This document shows positions 21,722 through 24,197 of a stretch of 24,197 nt of DNA, piece by piece. The first letter of the stretch is position 1. Every line of letters starts with the position of its first letter. The position numbers and the translations under genes are program-made. The stretch comes from CBDUEV01 sp965366365 (GTDB taxonomy: Bacteria; Actinomycetota; Acidimicrobiia; Spongiisociales; JAENVV01). The notes beneath the pieces are model-generated. The model was given only the letters and a program-made list of their open reading frames with translations. It ran no database searches and was not told where the DNA came from. The stretch is taken from assembly GCA_965366365.1 (NCBI GenBank), contig CBDUEV010000040.1, positions 1 to 24,197 on the forward strand. The letters are read 5' to 3'.

Positions 21722-22882
21722 TCACCTGTCGTGGACGAAACCGAGCTGCCTGACGTCGAGGCGTCCGATTTCGAAGCCCACCTGGCAGTACGCCAGATAG
21801 GCCTTCCACATGCGCCGGAACCGGTCATCGAACCCCATTGCGGCGATCGACGGCCAGGCGTCCTCGAAGTTGCGGTGCCATGTTTGGAGGGTTCGGGCAT
21901 AGTCCGCTCCGAACGATTCGACTCGATCCAACTTCAGCCCGACTCGGGAGGAGAGGTCTCCGATCACCTTCGGGGAGGGCAGCATTCCTCCAGGGAAAAT
22001 GTAGCGACGGATGAAGTCCTCGTTGTCCACGTACGTGTCGTAGAAGGAGTCGTCGATCACGATTGCCTGGAGCACTGCGATCCCGCCCGGTTCGAGCACC
22101 TTGGCGATGGTGTCGAAGTACTCGGGCCAGCGTTGGTGGTCGATCGATTCGATCATCTCGATCGACACCACTCGGTCGTACCGGCCGGTGATGTGGCGGT
22201 AGTCGAGCAACTGGGCGTCGATTCGTCCTTCGAGGCCCTCTGCAGAGATTCTCTTCTTCACCCACAGCTGCTGTTCTTCGGAGATGGTCAGGGTTGTGAC
22301 GTGGCACCCGCGGGCGGCGGCTTCGAGAGCGAATCCGCCCCAGCCGGTCCCGATCTCCAGCACTCGCATCCCGGGGGCCAGGTCGGCCATCCGGGCGATC
22401 GAGTCGTATTTGGCATGTTGGGCCTCCTCCAGCGTCATCTCTGGCGAGACAAAGCGTGCCGAGGAGTACGTCATCGATGGATCCAGCCAGGCGGCGTAGA
22501 AGTCGTTGCCCAGGTTGTAGTGGCCGGCCATGGTGTCGACGTGTCGATGGGAGTTGCTCGACCACCGGGCCGACAATGTGCGGCCGAGAGCGTACAAACG
22601 CGGGTGGGCGGCAGCCCACAGCTGCTGGTTCTCGGCGGCGAGGCTGAGGAAGGCCCGGAGGTCCGGGGTGTCGAGGCGTCCCTCCATGTACGCCTCGGTG
22701 AGCGACATGGACCCTCCGCGCAGGATGGAGCGGAGGGCGGACTGTGAGGCGACGGTGATCTCGGCCGAGGGTGTGGTGCCGGCCCGGCCGAGCTGCCATG
22801 TTGTGCCGTCGTCGAATTCGACCCGGAGAGACCCGGAACGGATCTGGCGGTCCAGCCAGCGGACGGCCGTCTTCGTGATCAC
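21722..22882 (-). CDS. Cyclopropane-fatty-acyl-phospholipid synthase family methyltransferase
   Basis: This SAM-dependent enzyme methylates or cyclopropanates the double bond of phospholipid acyl chains. The 386 aa have an N-terminal lipid-facing domain (about 1-110, with SLTEAYMEGRLDTPDL), then the signature GHYNLGNDFYAAWLDPSMTYSSARF (120-144, split at DFYAAW), the SAM site VLEIGTGWGGFALEAA (174-189), TISEEQ, and IEMIESIDHQRWPEYF. The frame is open far upstream to 23746, but that part overlaps the DUF1365 gene in another frame; the GTG at 22882 overlaps its stop as GTGA. With DUF1365 and an FAD oxidoreductase next to it, it may make a methyl-branched or otherwise modified acyl chain rather than plain cyclopropane. 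Confidence 0.92.
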   Translation of the reverse strand: MITKTAVRWLDRQIRSGSLRVEFDDGTTWQLGRAGTTPSAEITVASQSALRSILRGGSMSLTEAYMEGRLDTPDLRAFLSLAAENQQLWAAAHPRLYALGRTLSARWSSNSHRHVDTMAGHYNLGNDFYAAWLDPSMTYSSARFVSPEMTLEEAQHAKYDSIARMADLAPGMRVLEIGTGWGGFALEAAARGCHVTTLTISEEQQLWVKKRISAEGLEGRIDAQLLDYRHITGRYDRVVSIEMIESIDHQRWPEYFDTIAKVLEPGGIAVLQAIVIDDSFYDTYVDNEDFIRRYIFPGGMLPSPKVIGDLSSRVGLKLDRVESFGADYARTLQTWHRNFEDAWPSIAAMGFDDRFRRMWKAYLAYCQVGFEIGRLDVRQLGFVHDR

Positions 22883-23646
22883 GCTTTGACTCCGGAATGG
22901 ACACTGACACTCTCGGCCGGGGGGGCGGGTCGACCCCGGTAAGGGGCCCCCTTGCGCCAGAGGCGGATGGCTTCGTAGTGGATGCCGGCCATCACCTTCA
23001 GAGTCATCAGCGGGTGAGTGATGAACAAGCTCACCAGCGTCCTCGTGTCGACGGGGAGTCGCGTTCCTCGCATGGACGCCGAGAAGAGCGGCCCGTCGTT
23101 GTCCTCCTGGTTGACCGTCACCGAGATGGCATCCCCCGGCGGGCGGATGCGAAAACGGTAGGTGGCCTCCAGGTCGATGAAGGGAGACACATAGAAGCCC
23201 TTTTCCCAGGTGTGTTCCACGGTCGTCTCCGGGGACCGATCGACGGGCAGAACGTAGGTGTGTGCCTCGCCGAAGGTGTTGCGAACCTCGTAGACGACCG
23301 CCTGAAGCTGCCCGTTCTCGTCGTCGCAGAACCAGATCGAAAGGGGATCGAACACGTATCCGAGAATGCGAGGAAAGCAGAGGAGGCGAACCCGGCCGGA
23401 CTTCTCGAAGCCTGCGCCGGCCAGGACATCGTCGATCCAGGGGCGGAGAGGAGATCCGTCGCGGGGGCCGTGAGTTCGGTCGGACAGGCTGAACAGGTTC
23501 CAGCGATTGTGCGAGAAGAAGCGGCTCGGCCATTGGTCGAGTTGGTCGATGTCGGCGAGGACCCAGAACACCCGGTACGCAAAGCGGTGGGGCCGTGGAC
23601 GGAGCCGTTGATGTTTCACCTTGCCGACGTAGAGCGAGTGGCTCAT
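22879..23646 (-). CDS. DUF1365 family protein
   Basis: The 255-aa protein belongs to DUF1365, a family of unknown activity found next to CFA-synthase-type methyltransferases. It starts HSLYVGKVKHQRLRPRPHRFAYRVFW (split after KVKHQRL), has FPRILGYVFDPLSIWFCDD near 90-108, EVRNTFGEAHTYVLP near 119-133, the basic/aromatic EHTWEKGFYVSPF, and THPLMTLKVMAGIHYEAIRLW near the end, all strong family markers. There is no signal peptide; the C-terminal amphipathic part may touch the membrane. Both ends overlap neighbours (ATGA with the oxidoreductase, GTGA with the methyltransferase), so the three proteins are made together and probably act in one lipid pathway. Confidence 0.93.
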   Translation of the reverse strand: MSHSLYVGKVKHQRLRPRPHRFAYRVFWVLADIDQLDQWPSRFFSHNRWNLFSLSDRTHGPRDGSPLRPWIDDVLAGAGFEKSGRVRLLCFPRILGYVFDPLSIWFCDDENGQLQAVVYEVRNTFGEAHTYVLPVDRSPETTVEHTWEKGFYVSPFIDLEATYRFRIRPPGDAISVTVNQEDNDGPLFSASMRGTRLPVDTRTLVSLFITHPLMTLKVMAGIHYEAIRLWRKGAPYRGRPAPPAESVSVHSGVKA

Positions 23647-24197
23647 ACGGCGACCGTATCAGAAACCGAATCGGGACGAGGCGACTGTCCTTCTTGGATC
23701 GAACGGAGGATTGCGTCGGCCGCCAGATACCCGCCCAACAGCCCATCCTCGTGAAAGCCGTTTCTCATGAAGGCTCCGGCGTACGCAACCCGATCGACCG
23801 CTTGGAGTTCCTGGACCCGTGGTTGAGCCCGCAGAGCCGGAAGGTCGAACAGCGGATGGTCGTACTGCCAGGCACCGAGGATCTCGGCGGGCGGGCGGGT
23901 CGGATTGAGCGTCACGAAAAGCGGGCGAGGGGTATCCAGATTCTGGAGGCGGTTCATCCAGTAGGTGAGACTGGGAGGGCCATTTCCTGTGTCTGCCGAC
24001 ACGTTCCAACTCGCCCAAGCTCTGTATGCCTGCGGCATGAACGATGGGTCCGTATGCAGGACCGCTTCGTTGGTCGAGTACCGAAAGTTCCCCAGAACCT
24101 CTCGTTCGATGGGGGTCGCCGACTCCGCGAGGAGGGCGAGGGTGGTGTCGGCATGGCTGGCCGCCACGACATAGTCGAAACGGCGAGTATCGCCGTG
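23643..24197 (-). CDS. FAD-dependent amine-oxidase-like oxidoreductase, C-terminal part
   Basis: The 5' end lies beyond the right edge of the window; 184 codons are present. The visible part begins with FDYVVAASHADTTLALL, the strand-turn typical of flavin amine-oxidase/desaturase folds, and contains LGNFRYSTNEAVLHTDPSFMP (split at NEAVLHT), LTYWMNRLQNL, LFVTLNP, ILGAWQYDHPLFDLPALRAQ (split at HPLFDL), and near the end VAYAGAFMRNGFHEDGLLGGYLAAD, which would be the flavin-contact GxGFHEDG-type region. The family oxidises or reduces lipid-like substrates, and the protein is the usual partner of DUF1365 and CFA-type enzymes. The stop overlaps the DUF1365 ATG as ATGA. Confidence 0.88.
   Translation of the reverse strand, partial: HGDTRRFDYVVAASHADTTLALLAESATPIEREVLGNFRYSTNEAVLHTDPSFMPQAYRAWASWNVSADTGNGPPSLTYWMNRLQNLDTPRPLFVTLNPTRPPAEILGAWQYDHPLFDLPALRAQPRVQELQAVDRVAYAGAFMRNGFHEDGLLGGYLAADAILRSIQEGQSPRPDSVSDTVAV

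Noticed and set aside
22883..23746. Apparent N-terminal extension of the CFA-type synthase to 674 aa
   Set aside because: The extension overlaps the DUF1365 gene in another frame, is Arg/Pro-rich, and the GTG at 22882 gives a standard length and a GTGA overlap.

Overview
The window is GC-rich and densely coded. It looks like a chromosomal segment of an actinobacterium, possibly of the Acidimicrobiia type. The case rests on several hints: many GTG/TTG starts, apparently leaderless genes with a TANNNT box 6-7 nt before the start codon, a CFA-synthase/DUF1365/FAD-oxidoreductase trio like one in mycobacteria, and a dodecin. No ribosomal or other marker gene is present, so the placement is an inference.

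Region 1 (about 40-10152, minus strand) is one tightly packed operon, read right to left: hoxE, hoxF, hoxU, hoxY, hoxH, a maturation protease (hoxW-type), hypF, hypC, hypD, hypE. Most junctions overlap by 1-8 nt or lie within about 10 nt. It encodes a bidirectional NAD(H)-linked [NiFe] hydrogenase (group 3d-like, with the HoxE subunit) and the machinery that builds the Fe(CN)2CO part of its active site. The nickel-insertion genes hypA and hypB are not in the window; they may lie left of position 1 or elsewhere.

Region 2 (10383-13406, plus strand) holds a solitary DppB/OppB-type ABC permease with no partner genes, a secreted beta-propeller-like protein, and a small TM-helix membrane protein followed by a good hairpin terminator.

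Region 3 (about 13450-17183) is a looser patch of small accessory genes on both strands: a RelB/RelE-type toxin-antitoxin pair with a near-consensus promoter, an unrecognised 184-residue protein, a six-helix membrane protein, a 2TM-domain protein behind two strong palindromic operators, and a SAM methyltransferase. Several appear to be leaderless. A short degenerate motif recurs at the gene borders, and two strong hairpins lie just left of a tRNA-Arg(ACG) gene.

Region 4 (17188-18578) contains tRNA-Arg(ACG), an FMN-dependent alpha-hydroxy-acid dehydrogenase, a bidirectional hairpin and tRNA-Ser(GCU).

Region 5 (18634-24197, minus strand) contains a dienoyl-CoA-isomerase-like crotonase, mannose-1-phosphate guanylyltransferase and a DMT transporter in one tight operon; a dodecin-like protein lacking the usual flavin-stacking tryptophan; and a lipid-modification operon (FAD oxidoreductase, cut by the window edge; DUF1365; cyclopropane-fatty-acid-synthase-type methyltransferase) with 4-nt overlaps.
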